Source: WHUA01 sp963711215 (lineage in GTDB: Bacteria > Pseudomonadota > Alphaproteobacteria > UBA8366). From it: a DNA stretch of 64,000 bases. The stretch covers positions 207,590 to 271,589 of the forward strand of contig CAVQDH010000012.1 in NCBI GenBank assembly GCA_963711215.1. The letters are read 5' to 3'. The position numbers were made by a program, and so were the translations under genes. This document shows positions 27,506 through 36,995 of this stretch, one piece after another. Positions within the stretch are counted from its first letter, which is position 1. Every line of letters begins with the position of its first letter. Below the pieces are notes generated by a model. That model did not search any database. It had not been told where the DNA came from and was given only the letters and a program-made list of their open reading frames with translations.

Positions 27506-28516
27506 TCACGGAACGTGCAGTAATTCGCTTCTTACATCCCGCAACTCGATACCCGCACTTCCCGCCAAGGTCTGCGCGCCCCGCGTAAATCCAACGAGTG
27601 AGTATATGATTGCGCGCGGTTTTCCAGGACGGCCCTCCCGAATGCCGATCATGTCGCGTACGACCGAGACCCCGACTTTCGCCTTGTCCTGTTTGGCCTG
27701 TACGACGACGGGCGAGCCGCGGCTGTCGGTCGCCTCAATATCGATGCCGCCGTCTTGTGAGAGTCGGGCCTGCGATATCCTGAACCCCTCCTGCTCTAAC
27801 TTTATCGAGATGGCTGCTTCGAAACCCTGCGGCGACAGGCTCTCCCAGGCGGCAAAGTCATCGAGAGCGCGCTCGAACGCCGTTCTCGCCGTTGCCGAAC
27901 GCTCGATGGCTTGCTGCCGCAACTGCCTTTTATGCGCTTGTAACTGATCGAGCTTGTCAGGCAGCGGCTGCTGGGAGGCCTTCCACGGATATTTGGCGAA
28001 AAAATACGCCGCGACTGCGGCGACGAGCGCACTGAGCAAATAGCCCGAGCCGTTTACATATCCGTCGATCGAAAGCCAAACGGCGCCAAGGGCCGTCAGG
28101 CCGAGCGCTATCCCGCCGCCCTCGTTCCCTTTTCTCTCCCCCGCCCACGCTTTTTCCTCGGGCGTGATGGCTTCCGCCGGGGAAACGGGCAACGCATCGA
28201 GGGATTCCGTGGACATCCAGCGCTGCAGATCCGTGTCTTCCGGCGCAAGCACCCGAACCAGGCGGTAATCGAATTCGGCGGAAGCGCCCGCTTCGCCAAC
28301 CTGCCTTTCCTCGATTTCGACCTGATAGTCGGTCGGACTGAGGGCATCGCTCCGGAAGAAATGCGGGTTGCGAACTCGCTTTATCGAGTCCAAGGCCGGC
28401 GACAGCTCCAGGACGGTATAGCCGACGTAGCCGCCATGCTGAAAGATCGCCGCCAGCTTCCCGCTCTTGTCATGTCGCTGGACGGCTACCCTTCTGATGT
28501 TCGCGGATGCGGCCAT
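27506..28516 (-). CDS. Mrr-like restriction endonuclease domain protein with membrane anchor
   Basis: 336 residues from the ATG at 28514-28516 (a TTG five codons upstream is possible). The N-terminal 120 residues resemble no family I know. Two hydrophobic segments at about 134-152 and 158-175 look transmembrane, followed by a charged helix. The C-terminal Mrr_cat domain (about 225-336) has GGIDIEA with Asp259 and VVVQAKQ with Gln273-x-Lys275, the PD-(D/E)xK nuclease core, preceded by LSPQGFE. Mrr-type enzymes cut modified DNA; membrane-anchored versions are widespread but poorly understood. No methylase or other defence gene is next to it. Confidence 0.85.
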   Translation of the reverse strand: MAASANIRRVAVQRHDKSGKLAAIFQHGGYVGYTVLELSPALDSIKRVRNPHFFRSDALSPTDYQVEIEERQVGEAGASAEFDYRLVRVLAPEDTDLQRWMSTESLDALPVSPAEAITPEEKAWAGERKGNEGGGIALGLTALGAVWLSIDGYVNGSGYLLSALVAAVAAYFFAKYPWKASQQPLPDKLDQLQAHKRQLRQQAIERSATARTAFERALDDFAAWESLSPQGFEAAISIKLEQEGFRISQARLSQDGGIDIEATDSRGSPVVVQAKQDKAKVGVSVVRDMIGIREGRPGKPRAIIYSLVGFTRGAQTLAGSAGIELRDVRSELLHVP

Positions 28517-28675
28517 GAAGGAACCCCACAAAGCTATCGAGCGGGAATCCTAATGCACCCTCGGATCCGATGCCAGCAAAGGGCTCGGCTCGCGCTTGCC
28601 CGAGGTCGCTGCGCCGATACGAGAAAAGGCCCGGCGGCAACGACGACATGCCGCCCGGCCTCCCGCCCCGCCCGC

Positions 28676-29740
28676 TCAGTTCAGCCGAAGCTCCAGGATG
28701 TGCTTCTTGTCCGGCTTCAGCTCGCCCTTCTCGACCCGCTTGACGATGTCGGTCAGCGCGATGTTGGCCGGCGTCGCGATGCCGATGTCCTTCGCCTTGC
28801 CGACGATGAAGCCGTTGAGCTGCTCGATCTCGGTGCGCCGGCCCTTGACCATGTCCTGGCCCATCGAAGGCCGGTGCGCGCCGCCGCCGGGCTTCTTCGC
28901 CTCCTCCAGCCGATGCGCGTCGTATTCCGCGGTCGCCTTGGCGTCGCCCTCGCCCGCGCGGGCGATCACCTCCGGGTCGATGTGGTGGATCTCCTCCAGC
29001 ACGTAGCCGAGCGCCTGCCCGACCCGGATCGCCTCGCTGCCGAGCCGCGCGCCGAAGCGGCGCAGCCCGTCGTCGAGCAGGATGTCGCGGCTGATCAGCC
29101 CGGTGCAGGCCGACATGCCGTTCGCCATGCCGTTGGTCACCAGCTTCGACCAGCGCTCGCCCCAGAGGTTGTTCGTCACCTTCGCCGAATCCGAATAGGA
29201 CACAAGGCGGCAGATCTCCTTGGCCCGGTCGGTGATGCGGCCATGCGGCTCGCCGACACGGAACACCGTGTGGTGCTCGCCGCTCTTGCCGGCGGCGCGG
29301 CGCACATGGCCCGGCTCGCACAGGTCGACCGTGATCGAGCTCGCGATCGTGCCGAGCACCCGGCCCCAGCCGGCGATGGACGCGATCGTCTCCTCGTTGA
29401 TGCAGTTCTGCAGCGAGACGATGAAGCCGCCCGGCGCGAGATACTGCTGGATCATCGTCGTCGCCCAGGCGGTGTCGTAGGACTTGGTGCAGACGAAGGC
29501 GATATCGACCGGCGCTTCCTTGCTGAAATGCTGCAGCTCGGTCAGGTGAATCGCGCGCACCGGCACGGTGAACTCCGGCACATCCTTGATATGGCTGATC
29601 TTGAGGCCCTTCGCCCGCATCGTCTCGACATGCTCGGGCCACGGATCGATGAAGGTGACATCCTCGCCCGCCTGCGCCATATGCGCCCCGGCGTAACAGC
29701 CGACCGCGCCCGCTCCCATAATCGCTATCCGTGCACCCAT
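28676..29740 (-). CDS. ketopantoate reductase (PanE/ApbA)-like dehydrogenase
   Basis: 354 residues from the ATG at 29738-29740, with AGGAGAAAAGG just upstream; a longer frame reaches 29812. Rossmann motif IAIMGAGAVGCYAGAHMAQAG is at 5-25. The family lysine and Asn region is present (FVCTKSYDT; KLVTNGMANGMSACTG). Authentic PanE is about 300 residues, so the insert at about 260-310 (YDAHRLEEAKKPGGGAHRPS) marks a catabolic paralogue rather than the pantothenate enzyme. It would reduce or oxidise a 2-keto or 2-hydroxy acid using NADP(H). It is divergent from the DUF35/thiolase pair with 220 bp between, suggesting shared control. Confidence 0.88.
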   Translation of the reverse strand: MGARIAIMGAGAVGCYAGAHMAQAGEDVTFIDPWPEHVETMRAKGLKISHIKDVPEFTVPVRAIHLTELQHFSKEAPVDIAFVCTKSYDTAWATTMIQQYLAPGGFIVSLQNCINEETIASIAGWGRVLGTIASSITVDLCEPGHVRRAAGKSGEHHTVFRVGEPHGRITDRAKEICRLVSYSDSAKVTNNLWGERWSKLVTNGMANGMSACTGLISRDILLDDGLRRFGARLGSEAIRVGQALGYVLEEIHHIDPEVIARAGEGDAKATAEYDAHRLEEAKKPGGGAHRPSMGQDMVKGRRTEIEQLNGFIVGKAKDIGIATPANIALTDIVKRVEKGELKPDKKHILELRLN

Positions 29741-29960
29741 GACCTTTTCTCCTGTCCCTTCTGCTGTTCCCAGCCGCGCCTGGCGCGGCGTGCTTCCAAT
29801 ATTGTCCGCCATGATACAGCCCAGCCGCGCGGAATGGTAATCCGGCGGCCCGGCGTCGCTAGGCCCCGCACCGGAAGTTGCGCTATCATTCGGGCCGCAG
29901 CAGATCGATCTGCCGACGGATCGGTGCGATGCGCAACCAAAACTGGCAAGGGAGCCGGCG
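29741..29960. promoter_or_regulatory. divergent promoter region between reductase and DUF35/thiolase genes
   Basis: 220 bases separate two divergent starts, so promoters for both must lie here. The plus-strand gene has AGGGAG about 8 bases before its ATG. No clear operator palindrome was seen. Confidence 0.35.
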
Positions 29961-30377
29961 ATGACCGACTATAAGAAGCCACTTCCGCAACCGACGCCCG
30001 AGACGCAGCACTTCTGGGACGGCTGCCGTGACGGCAAGCTGCTGCTGCAGCGCTGCCGGGACACCGGCAAGGCCTATTTTCCGCCGCGCCCGTTCAGCCC
30101 CTTCACCGGGTCGCGCGACGTCGAGGTCTTCCAGGCCTCGGGCAAGGCGAAGCTCTTCAGCTACGTCATCAACCACCGGCCGGCGCGCGGCTTCGAGGAG
30201 GATGCGCCCTACGCCATCGCGGTCGTCGAGCTCGACGAGGGCGTCCGCATGATGACCAACATCGTCGATTGCCCGCAGACGCCCGAGGCGCTGCAGCTCG
30301 ACATGCCGCTGGAGGTCGTGTTCGAGAAGGTGAGCGACACGATCAGCTTGCCGAAATTCCGCCCCGCGCGAAGCTAG
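29961..30377 (+). CDS. DUF35 / OB-fold acyl-CoA-associated protein
   Basis: 138 residues with the DUF35 layout: an N-terminal helix, a rubredoxin-like knuckle (about 28-50), then an OB fold (GKAKLFSYVINHRPARGF, PYAIAVVELDEGVRMMTNIV). DUF35 proteins partner thiolase-like enzymes, for example Ltp2-type retro-aldolases of steroid side-chain degradation and HMG-CoA synthases in archaea, and help bind acyl-CoA. The usual four zinc cysteines are largely lost: Cys32 remains, but the positions expected to be Cys read Thr35, Ser46 and Thr49. It is 19 bases before the thiolase-like gene, an obvious functional pair. Confidence 0.88.
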   Translation: MTDYKKPLPQPTPETQHFWDGCRDGKLLLQRCRDTGKAYFPPRPFSPFTGSRDVEVFQASGKAKLFSYVINHRPARGFEEDAPYAIAVVELDEGVRMMTNIVDCPQTPEALQLDMPLEVVFEKVSDTISLPKFRPARS

Positions 30378-30396
30378 ATCACAGGAAACGCCCAAA

Positions 30397-31541
30397 ATGA
30401 AACCGCATTCCGTCGCCATCGTCGGGGCCGCCGAGACCACCGAGCTCGGCAAGATCCCCAACATGTCCAACATCCAGCTGCATGCCGACGCGGCGCTCAA
30501 CGCGCTTGCCGACGCCGGCCTCAAGCCGTCCGACATCGACGGCGTCGCCTGCTGCCGGGAAGAGCCGACCGAGATGGCCTACTATCTCGGCATCACGCCG
30601 AAATGGGTCGACGGCACCGCCGTCGGCGGCACCTCCTTCCTCATCCACGTGCGCCACGCGGCCGCCGCCATCGCGTCGGGCCTCTGCAGCACCGTGCTGA
30701 TCACGCACGGCGAGTCCGGCCGCTCCAACGTGGCGAAGGCGCGCCCGGCGGTGCATCCGGGCAGCCTGAACGGGCAGTTCGAGGCGCCCTACGGCGTGAT
30801 GGGCCCGCCGACCATGTTCACCATCCCGCTGCTGCGCTACATGAAGACCTACAACGTGCCGATCGAGAAGATCGCGATGGTCCCGGTCATCCAGCGCGAA
30901 TGGGCGGCGATGAACCCGCGCGCCATGTTCCGCGACCCGATCACGGTCGACGACGTGCTCAACAGCCGGATGATCGCCTGGCCCTTCCGCATCCTGATGT
31001 GCTGCCTGGTGACCGACGGCGGCGGCGCGCTGATCCTGACCTCGGCCGACCGCGCCAAGGATTTCCCGAAGAAGCCGGTCTACATCCTCGGCACCGGCGA
31101 GAGCGTGGAGACCAAGCTGATCAGCCAGCTCGAAAGCTACACCAGCTCGCGCGCCTTCCGCGTCTCCTCGGCCAAGGCCTTCGAGGAATCCGGCATCAAG
31201 CTCGAGCGAGGTCGACCACCTGATGATCTACGACGCCTTCGCGCATCTGCCGATCTGGGGGCTCGAGGATCTCGGCTTCTGCGGCCGCGGCGAGGCGCCG
31301 GACTTCATCGCCGAGCGCAACACCGCGCCGGGCGGCAAGCTGCCGCTCAACACCAACGGCGGCGGGCCTGAGCTACACGCATACCGGCATGTACGGCATG
31401 TTCGCGCTGCAGGAGAGCGTGCGGCAGATGCGGGGCGAAGCGCCGGCGCAGGTGAAGGGCGCGCAGATCGGCGTCTGTCAGGGCGTCGGCGGCATGTTCG
31501 CCGCGGCAGGCACGATCGTCTTCACCAACCAGGACCCGTAA
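30397..31541 (+). pseudogene. thiolase-like / lipid-transfer (SCP-x type) protein, two frameshifts
   Basis: About 380 residues after correction, thiolase fold: SVAIVGAAETTELGKIP start, DIDGVACC, GTAVGGTSFLIHVRHAAA, GLCSTVLITHGESGRS and VTDGGGALILTSADRAKD. After frame correction the expected DHLMIYDAFAH (thiolase N-D-A-F-A region), GGLSYTHTGMYGM and GVCQGVGGMFAAAGT follow. No thiolase-type active-site Cys is visible in the N-terminal half, as is usual for the Ltp/DUF35-associated group, so acyl transfer or retro-aldol cleavage rather than ordinary thiolysis is likely. Single-base insertions occur at about 31207 (GAGCGAGG) and 31364 (GGCGGGCC). Partner of the DUF35 gene just upstream. Confidence 0.85.
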
Positions 31542-31557
31542 GAGGCCTCGCCGGGCC

Positions 31558-32496
31558 TCAGGCGGCCAGCAGCGGCGTGCCTTCGAGCGGCTTCGACCGC
31601 GCACCGTCAACGCCGTAGGGGATGTCGCCCACGGTCGTCGTGCGGAAGAGCTGGCGGTCGTAATCGGTGCGATGGATATCGCGCGGCGCCAGATGCGCGG
31701 TCGCGCGGTTGTCCCACATCGCGACCGAGCCCGGCGTCCAGTGGAAGCGCAGGGTGAAATCCGGGCGTACGGCATGGGCCTTGAGATAGGCGAGAAGCAT
31801 CGTGCTCTCGGTCGGCGTGAGCCCTACGATCTCGCGCAGGAATTTCGGGCTGACCCAGAGCGCGCGCCGCCCGGTCTCCGGATGCACGCGCACGATCGGA
31901 TGCTCGCTTATCTTCTGGTTCGCGGCGATGCGCTCCATGAAGTCCGAGCTCATCTTGACGCCGTCATAGGTCATGTAGGTGTGGATGCCCCTGAGCCCGT
32001 CGACGAAGCCGCGCATGGCGGGCGACAGCGCCTCGTAAGCCGCCACGAGATTGGTCCACTGCGTGTCGCCGCTATAGGGCGGCACGACCTCTCCCCAGAG
32101 GATGGACGCGGTCGGCGGATTGACCGCCGGCGTCAGGTCCGTGTGCCAGCCCGTCCACGGCTCGAAGGCCGGATCGCCGGAAATCCGCGTCTTCTGGCGG
32201 CCCTTGACGACGCCGTAAATCTCCGGGAATTCAGGGTCTACCTGGTGAATGTTGTGACCGCGGTTCAAGGCGCCGAACTGCCGCGACATGGCGACGAAGC
32301 TGGCCTTGTCCAGCTTCTGACCGCGGAAGAAGATCACCTTCCAATCGAGGAAGGCCTGCCAGACCTCCGCCCGCTGCTGCTGCGACAGCGGCCGCGAAAG
32401 GTCGACGCCGCCGATCTCGGCCCCGATATCGACCGCCAGCGGCGTGATCGCGATCGTCTCCGGCGCGTTGCCGGACTGCAAGGCTTCGGTCGTCAT
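31558..32496 (-). CDS. TauD/TfdA-family Fe(II)/2-oxoglutarate dioxygenase (copy 1)
   Basis: 312 residues. The facial-triad residues are His118 and Asp120 (WHTD) and distal His268 (TAHLAPRD), with the 2-oxoglutarate arginine in YDRQLFRTT (Arg281/Arg285). The order GAEIGGVDLSRPL, VIFFRGQ and MWDNRATAH is standard TauD/TfdA. It hydroxylates a sulfonate, aryloxyacid or other small substrate with release of succinate and CO2. No tauABC or tfd genes accompany it, so taurine is not implied. It is convergent with the thiolase-like gene; a GAGGCC/GGCCTC inverted repeat between them could serve as a weak shared terminator. Confidence 0.92.
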   Translation of the reverse strand: MTTEALQSGNAPETIAITPLAVDIGAEIGGVDLSRPLSQQQRAEVWQAFLDWKVIFFRGQKLDKASFVAMSRQFGALNRGHNIHQVDPEFPEIYGVVKGRQKTRISGDPAFEPWTGWHTDLTPAVNPPTASILWGEVVPPYSGDTQWTNLVAAYEALSPAMRGFVDGLRGIHTYMTYDGVKMSSDFMERIAANQKISEHPIVRVHPETGRRALWVSPKFLREIVGLTPTESTMLLAYLKAHAVRPDFTLRFHWTPGSVAMWDNRATAHLAPRDIHRTDYDRQLFRTTTVGDIPYGVDGARSKPLEGTPLLAA

Positions 32497-32654
32497 GGCG
32501 GCGCTCCTCGATCTGTCCCGTCCGCCAATTATAGACTCACCGCGCCGCGGCCTACCAATCGCGGGCCGGCCGGCGGTCCTGACGCCGCCACGGCCGGCTT
32601 TTTGTCATCGTAACGGTAGACCGGCTGCAACAAATGCCCGCTATCCTGCGCGCC

Positions 32655-32886
32655 ATGAGCCAGGAGCCTTATGACTGGATGATCTCGGTGTCGGGCATCG
32701 AGTTCCTGCACGCCCAGCCAGGACGGCAATTTCCTCACCACCGTCCTGCATGCGCCGAACGGCGAGCGCGTGCTCGTCGACTTTCACCGCGAAGCGATCG
32801 GACACGTGCTTCAGATGCTCGCCTCGGCCGCCGGCCAGGCCGCGAGCCAACGCGACGACGACCCCGAGATACCGCCGCCGGCCTGA
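32655..32886 (+). pseudogene. small uncharacterised protein, ~76 aa, frameshifted
   Basis: Opening MSQEPYDWMISVSGIEFLHA from the ATG at 32655, the frame shifts at about 32718. One extra C lets the next frame continue SQDGNFLTTVLHAPNGERV and VDFHREAIGHVLQMLASAAG to a TGA at 32884. The span is one base over a multiple of three. Hydrophilic, no signal peptide, no family recognised. The coherent continuation on both sides of the break is the main evidence that this is a real gene. It is convergent with the PhoX-like gene. Confidence 0.5.
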
Positions 32887-32911
32887 TCGGACCACACCGT
32901 GGTCCGCCGTT

Positions 32912-34819
32912 TCAGCTGCTTTTTGTGTGGCCGGTGATGGCGAGATAGCCGACGGCGGCGCTGAAGCGGTCGTGGTAGTTGGCGTTCTCCAGCGGGTCCA
33001 GGACCGGCTTGACGATGTCATGCAGCGGCGATTCCCAGTCACCGGGGTGCTGGAAGTTGCTCATGATGTAGCTGAAGCCGTTCACGTCGTCGACCGCGTG
33101 CAGGCCGGTCGATTCCGCGCCCGACGGCGTCGAGAGGATGCGCGCGAGGTCGCCCGTGTCCACGTTGTAGGCCCACAGGAAGTTGTTGACGTGCCGGCCG
33201 CTGTCCTCGCCGATGAACAGCGTGCGCATCGCTTCCGAGAACTTGAGATTGTCCGGGTTCGCGACCTTGTCCGCATTGGACGTGTTGCCGAGCGCGTCCG
33301 CGGACGCGAGGTCTTCCCCGATCAGCCCCGGCACCGGCGCGCCGCTCACCGGCACCCAGTCGCTGGCGATCCGGTGGCCGGTATCGTCGTTCTGGCGGCC
33401 GCGCAGCTTCCACGCATAGACCATGCCGGCCTGCGGCCCCTGGATCGAGATGCCGCCCGAGCCGTCGGTCATCGCCGTCTGCACGTAGCTGATCGCGCTG
33501 TAGGCGATCTTGTCCCGCGCGTTGACGGTGGTGCCCTCCATCTTCGTGAAGCCCAGGCTGCCGCCCACGAAGGCCGCGTAGCGATGGGTCTCGAGGAAGG
33601 CCGCCGCCTTCTCCTGGCCGGGCGTGAACTTGACCCAGTTGGTCTTGCCGCTGAACGGGATCTTGGTGTAGCTCGCGTCGCCCGGGTCGGCCGTCTTCAC
33701 GTCGACGATGTCGGCCGCGGTCAGGCTGTCGGCGAGCGCCTTGATCTCGTCGCTCGTCGCGTGGCCGAGGCGGATCCAGCTGATATTGGCCGAGCCGCCG
33801 TTCGCCGCGCTGGTCTGGTGCCACTTCGCGACGTAGAGCGTGCCGGCGGACAGCTTGCGCGGGCGGTCGGCGACGAACAGGAAGAGGCCGCCGTTGGACG
33901 CGTCGTCGCCCATCAGCACGGTCCGCTCGTCGGGCATCACCTGCACCAGCTCGTGCGAGATGCGGCCGAGGCAGTAGTGCTTCTCGACGCTGCCGGTGCC
34001 GTCGGGATGGACGGTCACTTCCGGCAGGTGGCCGTAGTGATACGGGTTGGCGGCGTTGGGATCGCCGATAGAGGTGACGGGAGAATGCGCGGAACGATGC
34101 ATTGCGGCCGATCGTCGGCGCGTCGGGCTCGTATTCCTCGCTCGACAGATGCGTGTTCCAGGGCGAGCGGCTGGCGCCGCAGGTTGTCCAGAGGCCGTGC
34201 GCCTCGCTGGTGTCGACGTTGTAATAGCTCGCGAGCGTGAGCTTGCCGGTGCGCGCATCCTGGTCCAGCGACAGCACCGCGATCGGCGACGGAAGCTGCC
34301 GGTACATCGACCGGCCGGCGGCATTCTTCGTGGTGTACTCGAACTGCACGACCGCGAAGATGCGGTTGTGACCCTTCCGGCCGGAGACGGCGCCGTCGAG
34401 CTGGATCAGCGACATGCCGTCGGGGCAGTCGGAGAAGAACTGATGCCGGTCTCCGACGTCGTATCGATGATCGGCTGGCCGTGGATGTCGACATAGCCGC
34501 CGGCGCGGATCGTGCCGCCCTTCGTCGCCGTCACCATGTCGCCGGTCAGGAAAAAGGTCTCGTAGCCGAGGCTGAAGGTCTCCGTGCGCTCCCCGACCGT
34601 CCTGGTCAGCGTCGAGGCGACGTAGGTCGTCGCCATCTGCGCCGGATCGGCCAGCGACGGCGCGGCCATCGAGCCGAACTTGAAGCGGGCCGGCGCGCCG
34701 CGCGGTGCGGCGAAGGCTTCCAGCGGCAGGCCGGCCAGCGACGCGGCCAGCGGCAGCATGGGCAGCCCCGACAGGACCTTGAGCGTCCGGCGGCGGGACA
34801 GAGAGACGGCTTCGGACAT
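32912..34819 (-). pseudogene. PhoX-like (DUF839) Tat-exported phosphatase family protein, two compensating frameshifts
   Basis: About 635 residues after correction. Tat signal SRRRTLKVLSGLPMLPLA at residues 8-25, then KFGSMAAPS. After correction SDCPDGMSLIQLDG, NPYHYGHLPEVTVHPDG, LGRISHELVQVMPD and MGDDASNGGLFLFVAD follow, and near the C-terminus NPDNLKFSEAMRTLFIGED. This is the DUF839/PhoX pattern: calcium- and iron-dependent periplasmic alkaline phosphatases and relatives. The frame shifts at about 34446 (apparent loss of one base) and back at about 34089 (one extra base), so about 360 bases are out of frame. No convincing Pho box was found upstream, so phosphate control is not supported by sequence. 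Confidence 0.8.
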
Positions 34820-35012
34820 GGGGCCCTCCCCGGTTGCGTTTGCGTGGCCTGGCCGGTTTCTACCCGACGGGCGTTACAATCGGATAAAGCGGCGATGAAA
34901 CCGACAAGACGCCATGATTCTTAACAAAGTCTGAGCGAGCGCAACGGACCCGACGGCGTGCGGCAAGGGTATACGATAAGAACACGTCCCATTTCATTGA
35001 GATACGTTGATC

Positions 35013-35028
35013 GGCCGGAAGACCGGCC
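35013..35028 (-). terminator. hairpin just after the second TauD gene
   Basis: GGCCGG-AAGA-CCGGCC forms a 6-bp perfect stem with a 4-base loop, starting 17 bases past the stop of the minus-strand TauD gene at 35046. There is no clear T-run, so it may be a weak terminator or only an mRNA 3'-end stem. Confidence 0.35.
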
Positions 35029-35045
35029 TTACGCGGGAGCGCCAT

Positions 35046-35912
35046 TCAACGAGGCCGGCTGCCGGTCAGCGTCGTGCGATGAAGCAACCGGCGCTGGGGC
35101 AAGGCGTAGTCGCAGATGGCGATATGCTGCGTCGGAATGTTGTCCCACATGACGACGTCCCCGGGCTGCCAACGATGCCGGTAGGTGAATTCCGGCCGGG
35201 TGACATGGGCCCAGAGCTGCTGCAGCAGCGCCCGGCTCTCGTCCTTGGGCAGCCCCACGATACGCGCCGTGTGCCCTTCGTTGACGAAAATGCTCTTGCG
35301 CCCGGTCACCGGATGGGTCCGCACGACGGGGTGGACGACCTCCGGCACTTGCTTCTTCTGACTTTCCGTCATCGCCGCGTTCTTATCGCCGTCTTTGACG
35401 AGCTTCTCGAAGCGGTGGCCCAGGCTGAAGGCCGCTTCGAGCCCGTCGAGCCGGCGCCGGGTGGGCTCATCCAGCGCCTCATACGCGGCGGCCGCGCTGG
35501 CCCACAATGTATCGCCGATCGGCTGCCCGTCTTTGGTGGGAATTTCCAGGGCATACAGGATCGAGCCGCGGCTCGGCTCGAGCATGTAGGAGAGATCCGA
35601 GTGCCAGTAGCGGCCGGCATCGGCGACGCCGATTTGCCGGCCGTTCTCGATCACGTTCGACACGACCAGAATTTCCGGGTGGACGGGGTGGAGGTACTGG
35701 TCGAGCACGTGGATCTCGAGCGGGCCGAACCGCCGGCTGAAGCGGACCAGCTGTTCCGGCGTCAGCGTTTGCCCGCGGAAGACAAGGACGGAATGGGCAT
35801 TCCAGGCTTCTTCGAGCGCCGCAAAGCTCACGCGGTCGAGATCGCGGGCAAGATCGACCGACGTGATCTCCGCACCGATAGGGCCGTCGAACGGTTCTAC
35901 GTGGATCGACAT
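35046..35912 (-). CDS. TauD/TfdA-family dioxygenase (copy 2)
   Basis: 288 residues from the ATG at 35910-35912, with GGGAGAG upstream; the frame runs 56 codons further up without family-like sequence. Iron ligands His104 and Asp106 (YWHSD) and His263 (TQHIAI); 2-oxoglutarate-binding arginines in QRRLLHRTT (Arg275/Arg279). The N-terminus MSIHVEPFDGPIGAEITSVD is typical. It is clearly diverged from the copies at 31558 and 55008, so these are not recent duplicates. Substrate unknown. The enoyl-CoA hydratase gene lies 174 bases upstream on the same strand. Confidence 0.92.
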   Translation of the reverse strand: MSIHVEPFDGPIGAEITSVDLARDLDRVSFAALEEAWNAHSVLVFRGQTLTPEQLVRFSRRFGPLEIHVLDQYLHPVHPEILVVSNVIENGRQIGVADAGRYWHSDLSYMLEPSRGSILYALEIPTKDGQPIGDTLWASAAAAYEALDEPTRRRLDGLEAAFSLGHRFEKLVKDGDKNAAMTESQKKQVPEVVHPVVRTHPVTGRKSIFVNEGHTARIVGLPKDESRALLQQLWAHVTRPEFTYRHRWQPGDVVMWDNIPTQHIAICDYALPQRRLLHRTTLTGSRPR

Positions 35913-36086
35913 CGCCGACTCTCCCTCACCTTCCGGGCCGATCCCACCTCGCGCATGGGGGCCGATAAAGATTGCGGTAAAATCGATGGCTTGCGGCGCG
36001 CGTTGCCCCTTCGGAATGCATCGCTCGAGACAGCGTACACCCGGGGGCCCAGGTTCCAAAATCTGGCCCCCGCTCTTCACACGGCG

Positions 36087-36881
36087 CTAGCGGCCCTGAT
36101 AGCGGGGGGAACGCTTCTCGACGAAGGCGCGGGGGCCCTCTTTCGCGTCCTCGGTCTGGCCGATGACCCAGCGTAACGCGCCGCCGAGCCGCATCGCCTG
36201 CTCGAAGGTCTCGTCCAACGCCGCCTGCGCCACCTCTTTCGCCGCTCTGACCGCCAGCGGCGCGTGGCCGGCGATGCGCGTCGCGAGTTGCATGGCCGTC
36301 GGCATCAGCGCTTCCGCGGGCACCATCCGGCTGACGATACCCACCCGCAACGCCGTCTCCGCATCGATGCGATCGCCGGTCAGGATCAGCTCCATGGCGA
36401 TCGATTGCGGAATGCTCCGGGCGAGGCGCTGCGGACCGCCGCCGCCGGGGAAAAAGCCGCGCGTGATCTCCGGGAGGCCGAACTCGGCCGCGGGCGTGCA
36501 GAGCCGGATGTCGCAGGCGAGCGCCAGCTCCATGCCCCCGGCCAGGCAATAGCCGTCGATCGCGGCGATGAGCGGCTTTTCGAATTTCATGGTCGACCAT
36601 CGGGCGGCGGGATCGGCTTCGATCACCGCGGCGGGCGCATTGTCGAGCTGCCGGCCGCCCCCGGCGGAGGCACGCTCCTTGAGGTCGGCGCCCGCGCTGA
36701 ACGTCCCGCCCGCGCCGGTCAGCACGACGGCGCGAATGTCGCCGTCCGCACGCGCCTGCCCCAGCGCATCCATGAGCGCGCGGCCCATCTCCTGGTTTAT
36801 CGCGTTGCGCTGCGCCGGACGGTTCAGCGTCATCACGGCCACGTGGTCCTTGCGTTCGAACAGCAGCGTATCGCTCGCCAC
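36087..36881 (-). CDS. enoyl-CoA hydratase/isomerase family protein
   Basis: 264 residues from the GTG at 36879-36881, which has AAGGAG six bases upstream; an earlier start at 36923 would include that site in the coding region. Crotonase fold: LNRPAQRNAIN, oxyanion-hole blocks FSAGADLKE and AGGMELALACD, and GLPEITRGFFPGGGG. Both acidic residues of classical hydratases (Glu in GGMEL and Glu in LPEI) are present, so hydration of a 2-enoyl-CoA is credible. It acts in the cytosol in beta-oxidation or a related acyl-CoA pathway. No acyl-CoA dehydrogenase lies nearby. Confidence 0.9.
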   Translation of the reverse strand: MASDTLLFERKDHVAVMTLNRPAQRNAINQEMGRALMDALGQARADGDIRAVVLTGAGGTFSAGADLKERASAGGGRQLDNAPAAVIEADPAARWSTMKFEKPLIAAIDGYCLAGGMELALACDIRLCTPAAEFGLPEITRGFFPGGGGPQRLARSIPQSIAMELILTGDRIDAETALRVGIVSRMVPAEALMPTAMQLATRIAGHAPLAVRAAKEVAQAALDETFEQAMRLGGALRWVIGQTEDAKEGPRAFVEKRSPRYQGR

Positions 36882-36995
36882 AGGCTTCTCCTTCCAATAT
36901 GAAACGGGACCATGCCCGCGCATGGGCGATCGTCCCCCGGCCAGCCTATCGAACCGGCCTGCACGCTGTCTAACCGGGCGGCCGCAGCCTCGGCG

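Noticed and set aside
31200..31370. Programmed ribosomal frameshifting in the thiolase-like gene or others
   Set aside because: No slippery heptamer with downstream structure is evident, and so many unrelated genes are shifted, mostly by one extra base, that a common technical cause is far more likely.
34820..35045. A Pho box upstream of the PhoX-like gene
   Set aside because: No pair of CTGTCAT-like 7-mers with 4-base spacing could be found; resemblance was too weak.
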